Made by a program: the position numbers and the translations under genes. From an uncultured Ruminiclostridium sp. (GTDB lineage Bacteria; Bacillota; Clostridia; Oscillospirales; Ruminococcaceae), in assembly GCA_947630685.1 (NCBI GenBank), contig CANRII010000004.1:1-49635 (forward strand): DNA of 49,635 bases. Reading direction: 5' to 3'. Positions 16,493-24,203 of this stretch are shown here, piece after piece. The notes under the pieces were generated by a model that was not told the origin of the DNA, did not search any database, and saw nothing but the letters and a program-made list of their open reading frames with translations. How positions within the stretch are numbered: position 1 is the first letter of the stretch; every line of letters starts with the position of its first letter.

Positions 16493-17947
16493 ATGAAATT
16501 CAACAGAGCTATAGCCGGTATTTTGGCAGTGTGCTCGGTTATTTCACTTTCTGCGTGCTCCGGCAGCGATACTACGCAGGAATCACAGCAACAAACGACC
16601 GCTTCTGATACTTCGTCCGTCGATGATGATATCAGAAACCCTGTAGACGTAAGCAATATCAGTCTTGACGTCACCGAAAATGATATCGAACCTGCGGAGT
16701 TATCATATCTCGGCGTTTACGATTTGACGGTTGCGGGAGATATCAAGCCTGCTTACAAATATTTTCAAGAGAATTATGACTGCTCTATAAAGGCCAAGAT
16801 CGTAGGTTCCGACGCGATACAGCCGCGTCTTACCGCTATGATAGCTTCAGACGAATCGCCCGACCTTATCGACTACAGCGAAAATGTGTTCCCGCTGATG
16901 ATGTCCAAATCCATGCTGACCCCGCTGGACGATTATATCGATCTGAGCTCTCCGCAATGGTCCGGACTTGAACAGTATATAAATAAGTACAAATGGGGCG
17001 GCCATAACTATTATTATCCGTGGAATTTTACCGCTTCTCCCTATTTTCTGATCTATAACCGCGGACTGTTCAGCGAGCTGAATCTTCCCGACCCCAAAGA
17101 GCTTTACGATTCCGGCGACTGGGATTGGGACGCGCTCAAGGGTATTTTGCAGGATTTCGTTGATTCCGAGGAAGGAAGAAACGGACTGTACGGATACACC
17201 GCGACCTCGTTCTTTGACAGCACCGGCGTTCCGCTGATCTCTATAGATGAAAATGGTATGCTGGAATCCAACCTTGTTGATGCTAACATCGAAAGAGCCG
17301 CAAACTTTATGCAGGATCTTAAGAGAGAAGAGCTTACTATCACTCCTACCGATTATATAAATGTAAGCAAGGAACCGATAGTAGAGGGCATGTCGGCATT
17401 CCAGGCAATGGGAACCTGGATAATAACCGACTATTCCAAGCTGATGACTAAGGATCCCTCGCTGGATATATTCTTTGTACCCTTCCCCAGAGATCCTCAG
17501 GCTGACAAGTATTATGTTACGATGAACGCTTTTGGTTATCTTGTTCCGGCAGGTGCAAAGCACGTTGAGCAGGCTACTGTATTTATCAACTGCTGCCGTC
17601 TGAGCAAGACCGACGAGGCTCTTATCGAAACGACCAAGGAAAGCATTATGAAAGATAAGGAATACACCGAAGAACAGTATGATTTCCTTATAGGCTTTGA
17701 GAATATCGATGACTATAACGGCGTAGTGGACGAGCCTTACGGCATGGATACCGAATCCGCCGACGTTCTCAGACAGATGATAGATAACGTCGTATTTACG
17801 ATGGGCGATACCGAGCTTAACGCTAAAAGCTGGACTCAGATGAGAGAAGAAAACAGCGGCGTTATCAACGCACAGGTCGAATATTATAACGGCCTTATCA
17901 CCAACAGCAACGGTATAGCTCCGTCTGACAGCTCCGAAGCGGCATAA
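16493..17947 (+). CDS. Extracellular solute-binding lipoprotein (ABC, sugar type)
   Basis: 484 residues. Signal peptide with lipobox LSAC (Cys22), then a Thr/Ser/Gln/Asp-rich linker. The mature domain is a family-1-like solute-binding protein (two-lobed, ABC importer receptor): PDLIDYSENVFPLMMSKSML, FLIYNRGLFSELNLPDPKEL and an aromatic-rich hinge resemble carbohydrate-binding members. No permease or ATPase gene is adjacent, so it must work with a transporter encoded elsewhere or act as a stand-alone receptor. The ATG has a strong GGAGG site; a strong terminator follows. Confidence 0.85.
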   Translation: MKFNRAIAGILAVCSVISLSACSGSDTTQESQQQTTASDTSSVDDDIRNPVDVSNISLDVTENDIEPAELSYLGVYDLTVAGDIKPAYKYFQENYDCSIKAKIVGSDAIQPRLTAMIASDESPDLIDYSENVFPLMMSKSMLTPLDDYIDLSSPQWSGLEQYINKYKWGGHNYYYPWNFTASPYFLIYNRGLFSELNLPDPKELYDSGDWDWDALKGILQDFVDSEEGRNGLYGYTATSFFDSTGVPLISIDENGMLESNLVDANIERAANFMQDLKREELTITPTDYINVSKEPIVEGMSAFQAMGTWIITDYSKLMTKDPSLDIFFVPFPRDPQADKYYVTMNAFGYLVPAGAKHVEQATVFINCCRLSKTDEALIETTKESIMKDKEYTEEQYDFLIGFENIDDYNGVVDEPYGMDTESADVLRQMIDNVVFTMGDTELNAKSWTQMREENSGVINAQVEYYNGLITNSNGIAPSDSSEAA

Positions 17948-17974
17948 TTAACGCTTTAATTTCCCGATTACAAA

Positions 17975-18014
17975 AACCACCTCAAAAGTATCTGACTTTT
18001 GGGGTGGTTGTTTT
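17975..18014 (+). terminator. Terminator of the solute-binding protein gene
   Basis: AACCACC-t-CAAAAG (17975-17988), 7-base loop, CTTTTG-g-GGTGGTT (17996-18009), then TTTT. 13 bp paired with one internal mismatch. Confidence 0.9.
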
Positions 18015-18027
18015 ATGTGAATGTACG

Positions 18028-18064
18028 ACAAAAACGCGCCGATGAGCTGTTCACCGAGCGCGTT
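18028..18064 (-). terminator. Terminator overlapping the birA stop codon
   Basis: On the minus strand AACGCGC (18064-18058) pairs with GCGCGTT (18039-18033). An inner stem CGGTGA / TCATCG extends it, and a TTTTTGT tail follows. The birA stop codon sits at the top of the stem. Confidence 0.8.
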
Positions 18065-18815
18065 ATATATATTCTCCGTCGGCGGTGCGAACTCTGACTT
18101 CACCGGCGTTTACGGTAAACTCACCGTTTTCGTTTTCACATACAAGCGCGCCGTTCATATCGATAGATTTTGCAAACGCCCGTATATTCTCGCCGTTAAG
18201 CAAAAACGAGACCTCTTTTCCGAGCGTTATACATCGGCTGCGGTATTCATCTATCACGGTCGAACGATCCAGCGACAGCAATTCATCACAGTTTTTTAAT
18301 ACCGATTCGGCCGCGGTCAGCTTATCCGGCTTTTTTTGGCAAAGAGAATAAACCGACGCCGCGTGATAAAGTCCGGTGGACTGAAAAAAATCCGCGGACT
18401 GTTCGAGATTAAGTCCCATTCCGCAAATTACAAATCTGCCGTTCGTATCGGAACCTTTTATTACGCTCTCGCATAAGATACCACAGACCTTGTTTTTATT
18501 GCAGATTATGTCGTTTGTCCATTTTATCCCGAATTTAAGCTCGCACAGCGACTCAAACGTCCGGCATACCGCCACCGCGCTTATTATAGTCATAAATACC
18601 GGGTCGGCAAGTCTGCTGTAAAGCACCGACAGCGCCAACATGCCGCTGTCCGCCTGCCAGACATTGCCTTGTCTGCCGCGTCCGGCGGTCTGCAATTGGG
18701 CGATCACAGCGTCACCGTCGGAAAGCTCGCCGACATTCTGACGCATGTATGTATTCGTTGAGGGCAGTTCGTCAAAAAGCAGGACTTTATGCCCTGCAAG
18801 CTCAAGCGTACGCAT
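18063..18815 (-). CDS. birA: Biotin-[acetyl-CoA-carboxylase] ligase, catalytic-only type
   Basis: Attaches biotin to carboxylase carrier domains through biotinyl-AMP. 250 residues. The signature AGRGRQGNVW (biotin/AMP-binding loop), STNTYM near the N-terminus, WTNDIICNKNKVCGIL (catalytic Lys region) and a small C-terminal SH3-like part are present. The N-terminal winged helix of bifunctional BirA repressors is absent, so this protein should not regulate biotin genes. It overlaps the upstream phosphoesterase gene by 14 bases, indicating co-translation. Confidence 0.93.
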   Translation of the reverse strand: MRTLELAGHKVLLFDELPSTNTYMRQNVGELSDGDAVIAQLQTAGRGRQGNVWQADSGMLALSVLYSRLADPVFMTIISAVAVCRTFESLCELKFGIKWTNDIICNKNKVCGILCESVIKGSDTNGRFVICGMGLNLEQSADFFQSTGLYHAASVYSLCQKKPDKLTAAESVLKNCDELLSLDRSTVIDEYRSRCITLGKEVSFLLNGENIRAFAKSIDMNGALVCENENGEFTVNAGEVRVRTADGEYI

Positions 18816-19296
18816 CCAGATCTATCGCGACGATGTTCATTGTTATCTGCTTATCCGATGATATCGTCAAAACGCCGTATGTCGGCGGACGCTTATCCCT
18901 CGGAGAATCAATGCTTCCGGGATTCATAACGTATATACCGTCGATAAGTTCTGTCCGATAAAGATGCGTGTGACCGTACAATGCGATCTGACAGCCGTTT
19001 TGCTTAGCGACGTTTATGAGCTCTTCCAGCCCAATATGAACATGCTGCTCATGACCGTGAACACAAAGTATCTTTATTCCATTTGCGTTAGCGATACGAA
19101 CGGTTTTATTATCTGCATAATCGCAATTGCCCCTGACAAATAAAAAGCTCTTTTCGGGATGCAGATTTCTTACGTCGTTAAACTCATGTTCACCATCACC
19201 GAGATGTATGAACGCGTCGGCGTCCAAATTTTTCTCGACAACGTATTTCAGTTTGTGGTAGTTTCTGTGTGTGTCGGAACAGACTACAATTTTCAT
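18802..19296 (-). CDS. YfcE/MJ0936-type metallophosphoesterase
   Basis: Small phosphodiesterase of the calcineurin-like superfamily, 164 residues. All metal ligands are visible: SDTHRN (Asp8, His10), HLGDGE, VRGNCD, VHGHE and YGHTH. Family members hydrolyse phosphodiester bonds of artificial substrates or cyclic nucleotides; the physiological substrate is unknown. First gene of a two-gene unit with birA. The 176-bp gap upstream (19297-19472) holds promoters in both directions and no further gene. Confidence 0.88.
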   Translation of the reverse strand: MKIVVCSDTHRNYHKLKYVVEKNLDADAFIHLGDGEHEFNDVRNLHPEKSFLFVRGNCDYADNKTVRIANANGIKILCVHGHEQHVHIGLEELINVAKQNGCQIALYGHTHLYRTELIDGIYVMNPGSIDSPRDKRPPTYGVLTISSDKQITMNIVAIDLDAYA

Positions 19297-19429
19297 AGAT
19301 TAAAACCCCTCTTTTTGATCGACTCCCGTATGTTTAGTATACCATGTTTAACGTATTCTGTCAAGTTGAAAACCCGCCGCTTTGAATATCGGCAAAGGTA
19401 AAAATAACTCGCAGATACATAAGAGAACA

Positions 19430-19458
19430 TTCATAAATCAGAATAAATTAAATATAAT
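19430..19458 (+). promoter_or_regulatory. Candidate promoter of the small-protein cluster
   Basis: TTCATA (19430-19435), 17-base spacer, TATAAT (19453-19458), 14 bases ahead of the ATG at 19473. The -35 box is poor; a sporulation sigma factor was considered but no clear match was found. Confidence 0.4.
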
Positions 19459-19472
19459 TTAAGGAGGAAACT

Positions 19473-19700
19473 ATGAGCAATATCGATTCTTTGCTGGAAG
19501 CGGTAAGCAAAAAGCTGGGCACCACGCCCGAACAGCTTAAAGAGGCGCTCAATTCCGGCAACCTTTCAAAGGCTATCGGCAACATGTCGGAAAAGGACGC
19601 TAAGAAGCTGAACGCCGTGCTTAATGACACGGAGCTTGTGAAACGGGTGGTAAATTCAAAGCAGGCTCAGGAAATAAGAAAATCGCTGGGTAAATTATAA
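19473..19700 (+). CDS. Small helical protein of unknown function (75 aa)
   Basis: 75 residues, predicted all helical and soluble, rich in Lys, Asn and Leu, no Cys, no membrane segment. Strong AAGGAGG site. The phrase KKLGTTPEQLKEALNSG suggests a small helix-turn-helix bundle but no family is recognised. First gene of a four-gene same-strand cluster (19473-20907) with gaps of 15-21 bases, so it is almost certainly an operon. Confidence 0.75.
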   Translation: MSNIDSLLEAVSKKLGTTPEQLKEALNSGNLSKAIGNMSEKDAKKLNAVLNDTELVKRVVNSKQAQEIRKSLGKL

Positions 19701-19715
19701 TTGTCGGAGGGCGGA

Positions 19716-20039
19716 ATGAGTAATTTAGATGAGGTAATAAACATACTTATGTCCGCCAACAACAACGACAGCGGCGATAACAAAAACACGGCGGAGGACG
19801 GCGGGACGGGTGAAAACGACGAGCTGTTCGGAGGCATTGATATCGAAGCGGTGCTGAAGATCGGCGAGATCATGTCAAAGCTAAACGAGCCGGACAAAAA
19901 CACCCAGCTTTTGCTTGCGCTTAAGCCTCATCTTAGGGAGGAAAACCGTGCAAAGATAGATACTGCCGTAAAGCTGTTCAAGCTGATATCGCTGCTTCCC
20001 TACCTGCGGGAGAGCGGTCTGTTTGACAAATTGTTATAG
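19716..20039 (+). CDS. Conserved-looking small protein of unknown function (107 aa)
   Basis: 107 residues. The N-terminus (1-40) is acidic and Asn/Asp/Gly-rich, probably disordered. The C-terminal part (about 45-107) is helical, with the run TQLLLALKPHLREENRAKID followed by a Leu-rich KLFKLISLLPYLRESGLF segment. The start is the ATG at 19716 with GGAGG five bases upstream; a TTG at 19701 precedes that site and is rejected. I recall similar C-terminal segments in uncharacterised proteins of spore-forming Clostridia, but cannot name a family. Confidence 0.7.
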   Translation: MSNLDEVINILMSANNNDSGDNKNTAEDGGTGENDELFGGIDIEAVLKIGEIMSKLNEPDKNTQLLLALKPHLREENRAKIDTAVKLFKLISLLPYLRESGLFDKLL

Positions 20040-20055
20040 AATAAAGGAGTACGAC

Positions 20056-20751
20056 ATGGAGTGGAAAAGCACAAATATTTCTAAAAAGGAATTTGAGCAA
20101 AAGCAAAAGGAATTTATGCGCGAGGCTATGGATATGAGCAAGCGCGCAAGACCGGCCGTCGCGGAGAATGTTCCTGCGGCAGTTGACGCGGAAATACCTA
20201 CAGTACAGGCGATGGAGCAAATTATTTCCGAACCGGCTGAAGCTGTAATCAGCGAGCCTGCTGTAAGCACAGAAAACACCGAAGTTCCCAATGAAAGTAT
20301 CAGCGTTAAAACGGAAAATACCGCTGTAGAAGATATTTCCGTTACAGCAGCCGAAGCAGAGACCGCCGTGCAGGTATCCGCACCGACAGAGGAAAACACG
20401 GCAGACGATGAAGAGATCGTGCAGATATCCGCACCGGCAGAGGAAAACGCGGCAGATGATGAAGAGATCGTGCAGGTATCCGCACCGGCAAAGGCAAACG
20501 CGGCAGATGATGAAGAAGTAGTGCAGATAATAAGTGACGCTGTATCAGACGACGCGGAGGAGATTTTTGCACAGCAAGAGGAAGAACACGAAGCAGAAGA
20601 TTATATGAGCTTTTTTGAAAGCGACAAAAGCGATAATAACAACAGCTGCAAAGTTCCCGACTTTGCCGAGCTTATAAAAAATCACAACAGCTCCGCCGAA
20701 ACCGAATGCCAAAACTGTCAGGAAACACGTCAGCATGAGGAGGACGGCTGA
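20056..20751 (+). CDS. Acidic low-complexity protein with tandem 17-residue repeats (231 aa)
   Basis: 231 residues. A basic/charged N-terminus (SKKEFEQKQKEFMREAMDMS, about 10-29) looks like an amphipathic helix. A long Ala/Glu/Val-rich, acidic and probably disordered middle follows, with three copies of a 17-residue repeat of pattern VQ(V/I)SAPxExNxADDEE (residues about 105-155). The C-terminus is short and has two Cys (ECQNCQE). No signal peptide or membrane segment. The start is the ATG at 20056, preceded by AAAGGAG. Function unknown; a spacer or scaffold protein is conceivable. Confidence 0.7.
   Translation: MEWKSTNISKKEFEQKQKEFMREAMDMSKRARPAVAENVPAAVDAEIPTVQAMEQIISEPAEAVISEPAVSTENTEVPNESISVKTENTAVEDISVTAAEAETAVQVSAPTEENTADDEEIVQISAPAEENAADDEEIVQVSAPAKANAADDEEVVQIISDAVSDDAEEIFAQQEEEHEAEDYMSFFESDKSDNNNSCKVPDFAELIKNHNSSAETECQNCQETRQHEEDG
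20368..20520 (+). repeat. Three 51-bp direct tandem repeats inside a gene
   Basis: Three consecutive 51-bp units, each starting GTGCAG(G/A)TATCCGCACC, in frame and coding the 17-residue repeat. The first two differ at a few positions, and the third has a few more changes (Ala-Lys in place of Ala-Glu). This is recent in-frame duplication; copy number may vary between strains. Confidence 0.9.
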
Positions 20752-20772
20752 GGGCGAAAAGAAGGCGGCAGC

Positions 20773-20907
20773 ATGGACATAATACAGAAAATAGCAAACG
20801 ACGACGACCTGCTTATGGTAGCGGCGATCGCCTTTATACTCTGGCGGGAAAAATCCGATATGAAGCTGATATTGGCGCTCGCCTATGTATTTTTACTTAG
20901 ATCCTGA
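20773..20907 (+). CDS. Small hydrophobic peptide, end of the cluster (44 aa)
   Basis: 44 residues: a charged start (MDIIQKIANDDD), a hydrophobic helix (about 13-23, LLMVAAIAFIL), a short WREKSD turn and a second hydrophobic helix (about 31-43). It looks like a helical hairpin in the membrane. AAGAAGG lies upstream of the ATG; the gap from the preceding gene is 21 bases, and a terminator follows 15 bases after the stop. Function unknown. Confidence 0.6.
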   Translation: MDIIQKIANDDDLLMVAAIAFILWREKSDMKLILALAYVFLLRS

Positions 20908-20922
20908 TGTTTAGCGAACAGC

Positions 20923-20956
20923 AAAATCGGCAAGTATTAAAATACCTGCCGATTTT
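20923..20956. terminator. Bidirectional terminator
   Basis: AAAATCGGCA-a-GTATT (20923-20938), two-base loop, AATAC-c-TGCCGATTTT (20941-20956). T runs on both sides let it end the small-protein cluster (+) and the hisS unit (-). Confidence 0.88.
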
Positions 20957-20963
20957 AATTTGT

Positions 20964-21683
20964 TCAAAAAATATCTATATTCGCTTTTTTAGCCTGCGCG
21001 TGCTGTATCTTTCGCGGTATCATATAAAGTCTGCCGTCCTTGACAAAGCACGCTCCGGTCTGGTGAAAGCTGAAAGGCACCCCTGCCCTTTCACATTGAG
21101 AACGTATATCCAATACCCAGTCGTAATCGCAGATACGCGCGTCTTTGCCAGATTCGCCGCCGACTGTAACGTCTGCTATTTCTGAAGTGAGATACTTTGA
21201 AATGTCGATTTTTCCCAGCAGCGGCTCGCATATTATTGATTTTTTCTTTATAGGCGCCGAAAGAAATACCGGCAGCCTGCGGTCTGCTTCACGCTGATTT
21301 TCACATGTGCAGCCAATATGAACGTTTCCATATCCGCTGCCCCAATCGGAGGGTATACATTGTTCAAACCGGAGTATCCTCTTTGTGATAATGAAAAACG
21401 TCACGTCGCTGCGCCGTTTTATCATCTTCCAGCATTCTTCCCGCCAGCTATCCGCCTGTTCCAGAAAAAAGTCCGACGTGAAACAGGTAAATATAACTTT
21501 GCCTTCGGGTGATAGCTTATATCCGCCGTTTTTATATTGTTCGATAGGCGCATAGAAAGTCTTATTTTTGACTATCTCTGCGCTGTTTTTTTCGTATTGC
21601 TCGTCCCTGCGGTAAACATAACAATGACGGCAGCCCTCGCTGTATTTTATACAGCCGTGCCACGGATTCCAAGTATCTTTCAT
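20964..21683 (-). CDS. DUF5131 / phage Gp37-Gp68 family protein
   Basis: 239 residues. The N-terminus NPWHGCIKYSEGCRHCY has the Cys-x7-Cys-x2-Cys cluster typical of this family. It is often found in phages and bacterial genomes and suspected to hold a metal or iron-sulphur centre like radical-SAM proteins; the reaction is unknown. Further motifs: FTCFTSDFFLEQADSWREE and the VTVGGESGKDARICDYDWV segment. The last gene after hisS and a GNAT gene, each overlapping by four bases, so it is co-translated with host housekeeping genes here rather than being a phage gene. Confidence 0.8.
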   Translation of the reverse strand: MKDTWNPWHGCIKYSEGCRHCYVYRRDEQYEKNSAEIVKNKTFYAPIEQYKNGGYKLSPEGKVIFTCFTSDFFLEQADSWREECWKMIKRRSDVTFFIITKRILRFEQCIPSDWGSGYGNVHIGCTCENQREADRRLPVFLSAPIKKKSIICEPLLGKIDISKYLTSEIADVTVGGESGKDARICDYDWVLDIRSQCERAGVPFSFHQTGACFVKDGRLYMIPRKIQHAQAKKANIDIF

Positions 21684-22180
21684 TTTTTATCCAGTAACAA
21701 ATAATGCGGTATTATGTCCTCGTAATGCCCGTCTTTCATCAAAAAGCCGCCGGGTATAACGCCAAGCCGGGTAAATCCCAGCTTTTTATAAAGATTCAGC
21801 GCCGGGGTATTTGTGCTTACTACTGCGTTAAATTGCAGTATCTTAAATCCAAGCTCTCCGGCTTTTTTGACGCAATGAGTCACCAGCTTTTCACCTATAT
21901 GTTTGCCTCTATGGGTCTTTTTGACCGCATAGCTTGCATTACATATATGACCGCAGCGCCCGACATTATTCGGGTGGAGGATATATATGCCCATGACCTC
22001 TTTGCTGCTAATGTCATACGCAACGCCGGTAAAAGATTGCGAGGCGAAAAACTCCGCGCCGCTGCTCATATCGAGAGGCTTATCTTGTGGAAACGCCGCG
22101 CCGTCCTCTACGACTTCGTTCCAGACGGCGACCGCTTCACTTAGAAAGCTGTCGGTAAGCTCACATATTTCTATACTCAT
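21680..22180 (-). CDS. GNAT family N-acetyltransferase
   Basis: 166 residues with a complete GNAT fold. The acetyl-CoA-binding motif A is KKTHRGKHIGEKLVTHCVKK (R/Q-x-x-G-x-G/A type), preceded by NASYAV and followed by NTPALNLYKKLGFTRLG. The substrate is not predictable. The stop overlaps the DUF5131 start, and the start overlaps the hisS stop (ATGA). Confidence 0.88.
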   Translation of the reverse strand: MSIEICELTDSFLSEAVAVWNEVVEDGAAFPQDKPLDMSSGAEFFASQSFTGVAYDISSKEVMGIYILHPNNVGRCGHICNASYAVKKTHRGKHIGEKLVTHCVKKAGELGFKILQFNAVVSTNTPALNLYKKLGFTRLGVIPGGFLMKDGHYEDIIPHYLLLDKK

Positions 22181-23460
22181 AGCGAAATATCCATTATCAG
22201 CGTGTTTAACCTGTTGGCAAAGCCGTCGTCCAGCTTGACCGGCAATTCTTCTCCGTCGGACATGCGTTTCAGCTTAGCCGAGCCGTTAGCCAGTTCGTCG
22301 CTGCCTATTACCATACAGTAAGTCGCGTTTATCTTGTTGGCGTATTTCATTTGCGCCTTAAAGCTCCTGCCGGCGGTGTCAAATTCCACCCAGAACCCTT
22401 GTGACCTGAGCTTTTTGGCAAGCGTCATAGCGTATATGTTGGTCTCCTCGTCAAAAGACGCGATATACAGATCGCAGCCCTTTTCCTGCGCAAAATCCAG
22501 CTTTTGATTATCCATTACCATGATGATCCGTTCAAGTCCCATGGCAAAGCCGAGCCCCGCAAGCGGCGAGCCGCCTATCTCCTCCACCAGTCCGTTGTAT
22601 CGTCCTCCGGCACAGACCGCGCCCTGAGAGCCTATCTCGTTGGAAATAAACTCAAACACCGTATTGGTATAGTAGTCCAGTCCCCTTACGATAAGCGGAT
22701 TTACGGTATAGGCGATCTCAAGCGCATCCAGCCGCCTTTTCACCGATTCAAAATGCTCTTTGCATTCGTCGCAGAGATAATCAAGCATCTTCGGCGCGTC
22801 GGATTTAAGACTGCCGCATATCTCGCTCTTGCAGTCGAGCAGACGCATAGGATTTTTTTCCAGTCTTTCAAGGCAGGTATCACACAGCTTATCCTTGTAT
22901 TTGCCGTAATATTCGATCAAAGCCTTGTGATATTCCTCGCGGCAGGTCGGACAGCCTATGCTGTTTATCTCAAGAGAAATGTTTTTTACACCCAAACGGT
23001 TTATAACGTCGTTTGCCAGCGCGATCACCTCCGCGTCGGACGCGGCGGAAGGAGCGCCGAAAACCTCCACGCCAAACTGATTAAATTCACGCAGTCTGCC
23101 GCTTTGCGGAGCTTCATATCTGAAACATCTGGTAAAGTAATAAGTTTTTAACGGCAGAGCGTCATTGAACAAGCCGTTTTCTATAGCGGCGCGCACCACT
23201 CCGGCAGTACCCTCCGGTTTAAGAGTTATACTTCTGCCTTTCTTATCGTCAAATGTGTACATTTCCTTTTGTACAACGTCGGTAGTGCTGCCTACGCCGC
23301 GCTGAAAAAGCTCTGTATGTTCAAAGGTAGGCGTGCGTATTTCTTTGCAGCCGTAAGCCTCGGCGGTATCCGCCGCGATTTTTTCGACCGTGTGCCATTT
23401 ATATATCTCTTTGGGCAGCTTGTCCTCTGTTCCTCTCGGTCGCTTTGTTAAAATGTCCAT
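22177..23460 (-). CDS. hisS: Histidyl-tRNA synthetase
   Basis: Class II synthetase that charges tRNA-His, 427 residues. Motif 1 region near RTPTFEHTELF, motif 2 FTRCFRYEAPQSGRLREFNQF, the histidine-A box VRGLDYYTNTVFEF and motif 3 GLGFAMGLERI are all present, with the C-terminal anticodon-binding domain. The start is the ATG at 23460: GAGAGG precedes it, while the frame upstream to 23493 lacks one. No T-box leader is visible in the short gap upstream. Confidence 0.97.
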   Translation of the reverse strand: MDILTKRPRGTEDKLPKEIYKWHTVEKIAADTAEAYGCKEIRTPTFEHTELFQRGVGSTTDVVQKEMYTFDDKKGRSITLKPEGTAGVVRAAIENGLFNDALPLKTYYFTRCFRYEAPQSGRLREFNQFGVEVFGAPSAASDAEVIALANDVINRLGVKNISLEINSIGCPTCREEYHKALIEYYGKYKDKLCDTCLERLEKNPMRLLDCKSEICGSLKSDAPKMLDYLCDECKEHFESVKRRLDALEIAYTVNPLIVRGLDYYTNTVFEFISNEIGSQGAVCAGGRYNGLVEEIGGSPLAGLGFAMGLERIIMVMDNQKLDFAQEKGCDLYIASFDEETNIYAMTLAKKLRSQGFWVEFDTAGRSFKAQMKYANKINATYCMVIGSDELANGSAKLKRMSDGEELPVKLDDGFANRLNTLIMDISL

Positions 23461-23492
23461 TTCGTTGTTCCTCTCTTTTATATATTTAAGCA

Positions 23493-23518
23493 TAAAAACG
23501 GCGCACCAAGGTGCGCCG
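23493..23518 (-). terminator. Terminator of mgsA
   Basis: On the minus strand CGGCGCACC (23518-23510), a two-base loop, GGTGCGCCG (23507-23499), then five T (23498-23494). It separates mgsA from hisS, although some read-through could drive hisS. Confidence 0.88.
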
Positions 23519-23533
23519 ATGATTGTTTCAAGC

Positions 23534-23932
23534 TCAACCCTTTACGATCTCACGCCAATCAAGGTCACCGCGTTCAAGCGCGTGGATCAGCGCCTCGGCG
23601 GTCGCTATATTAGTCGCTAAAGGTATATTATGCACATCGCACAAACGAAGCAGATTCATTTCGTTCGGCTCGTAAGATTTTGCGTTAAGCGGGTCGCGGA
23701 AGAATATCAGCACGTCTATCTCGTTGCAGGAAATGCGCGCAGAGATCTGCTGATCACCGCCCTGCGCTCCGCTGAGATAGCGCTGTATATGAAGTCCTGT
23801 TGCCTCTGACACCAGCTTGCCGGTGGTGCCGGTGGCACATAGATTATGCTGACTCAAAATGCCGCAGTATGCTATGCAAAACTGAACCATAAGCTCCTTT
23901 TTAGAGTCGTGTGCAATAAATGCGATATTCAT
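23534..23932 (-). CDS. mgsA: Methylglyoxal synthase
   Basis: Converts dihydroxyacetone phosphate to methylglyoxal and phosphate, a glycolytic bypass used under phosphate limitation. 132 residues, normal length. The HDSKK start, the phosphate-binding CATGTTG segment, and the catalytic [10 protein letters not shown] and [14 protein letters not shown] segments match the family. The gene has an unusually long upstream region (about 370 bp). Confidence 0.96.
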   Translation of the reverse strand: MNIAFIAHDSKKELMVQFCIAYCGILSQHNLCATGTTGKLVSEATGLHIQRYLSGAQGGDQQISARISCNEIDVLIFFRDPLNAKSYEPNEMNLLRLCDVHNIPLATNIATAEALIHALERGDLDWREIVKG

Positions 23933-23976
23933 TATTTCTTCTTCCTTCCTTCAGCAAAAATATGCCGATCGATCCA

Positions 23977-24132
23977 TTATCTGCAAAGCTGCTGCAATTC
24001 GCTTCCCTGCAAATTTACCGGGGAATATGAAGATATCGGGAACGCCCCTCTGCCGAAGATCATACCGTGATATGCGGTATCAGCGCGTTTAATGCCGTAA
24101 AAATAATTCTTCAGAAAACCAGCGTATAACAA
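23977..24132 (-). CDS. Candidate leader ORF upstream of mgsA (51 aa, uncertain)
   Basis: An open frame starting at TTG 24132 directly after AGGTAAG, encoding a 51-residue product rich in Tyr, Gly and Phe (contains GFLKNYFYGIKRAD and GMIFGRGAFPISSYSP). It ends 44 bases before the mgsA ATG. An internal ATG at 24063 would give 28 residues. Composition is plausible for protein but no family is recognised, and the frame may be chance. If real, its ribosome-binding site is inside the hairpin, which would suit control of translation. Confidence 0.2.
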   Translation of the reverse strand: MLYAGFLKNYFYGIKRADTAYHGMIFGRGAFPISSYSPVNLQGSELQQLCR

Positions 24133-24174
24133 ACTTACCTGCCTTTTTGATACAAGGTAAGATTACTTAAATTT

Positions 24175-24203
24175 ATTGTACCATAAAAGCGGAAACAAAT
24201 AAA
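24175..24203 (-). promoter_or_regulatory. Candidate mgsA promoter
   Basis: Minus strand: TTTATT (24203-24198), 17-base spacer, TACAAT (24180-24175). The -35 box is weak. It would give a leader of about 235 bases. Confidence 0.4.

Noticed and set aside
18018-18351. Short plus-strand frames over the end of birA
   Set aside because: They overlap birA in antisense and contain its terminator.
20368-20520. CRISPR-like array
   Set aside because: The three repeats are contiguous without spacers and in frame with a coding sequence.
22504-23151. 215-codon frame opposite hisS, and similar antisense frames (4551-5129, 16847-17563, 42328-42945)
   Set aside because: All lie opposite unmistakable genes, have no ribosome-binding site and no recognisable domain.
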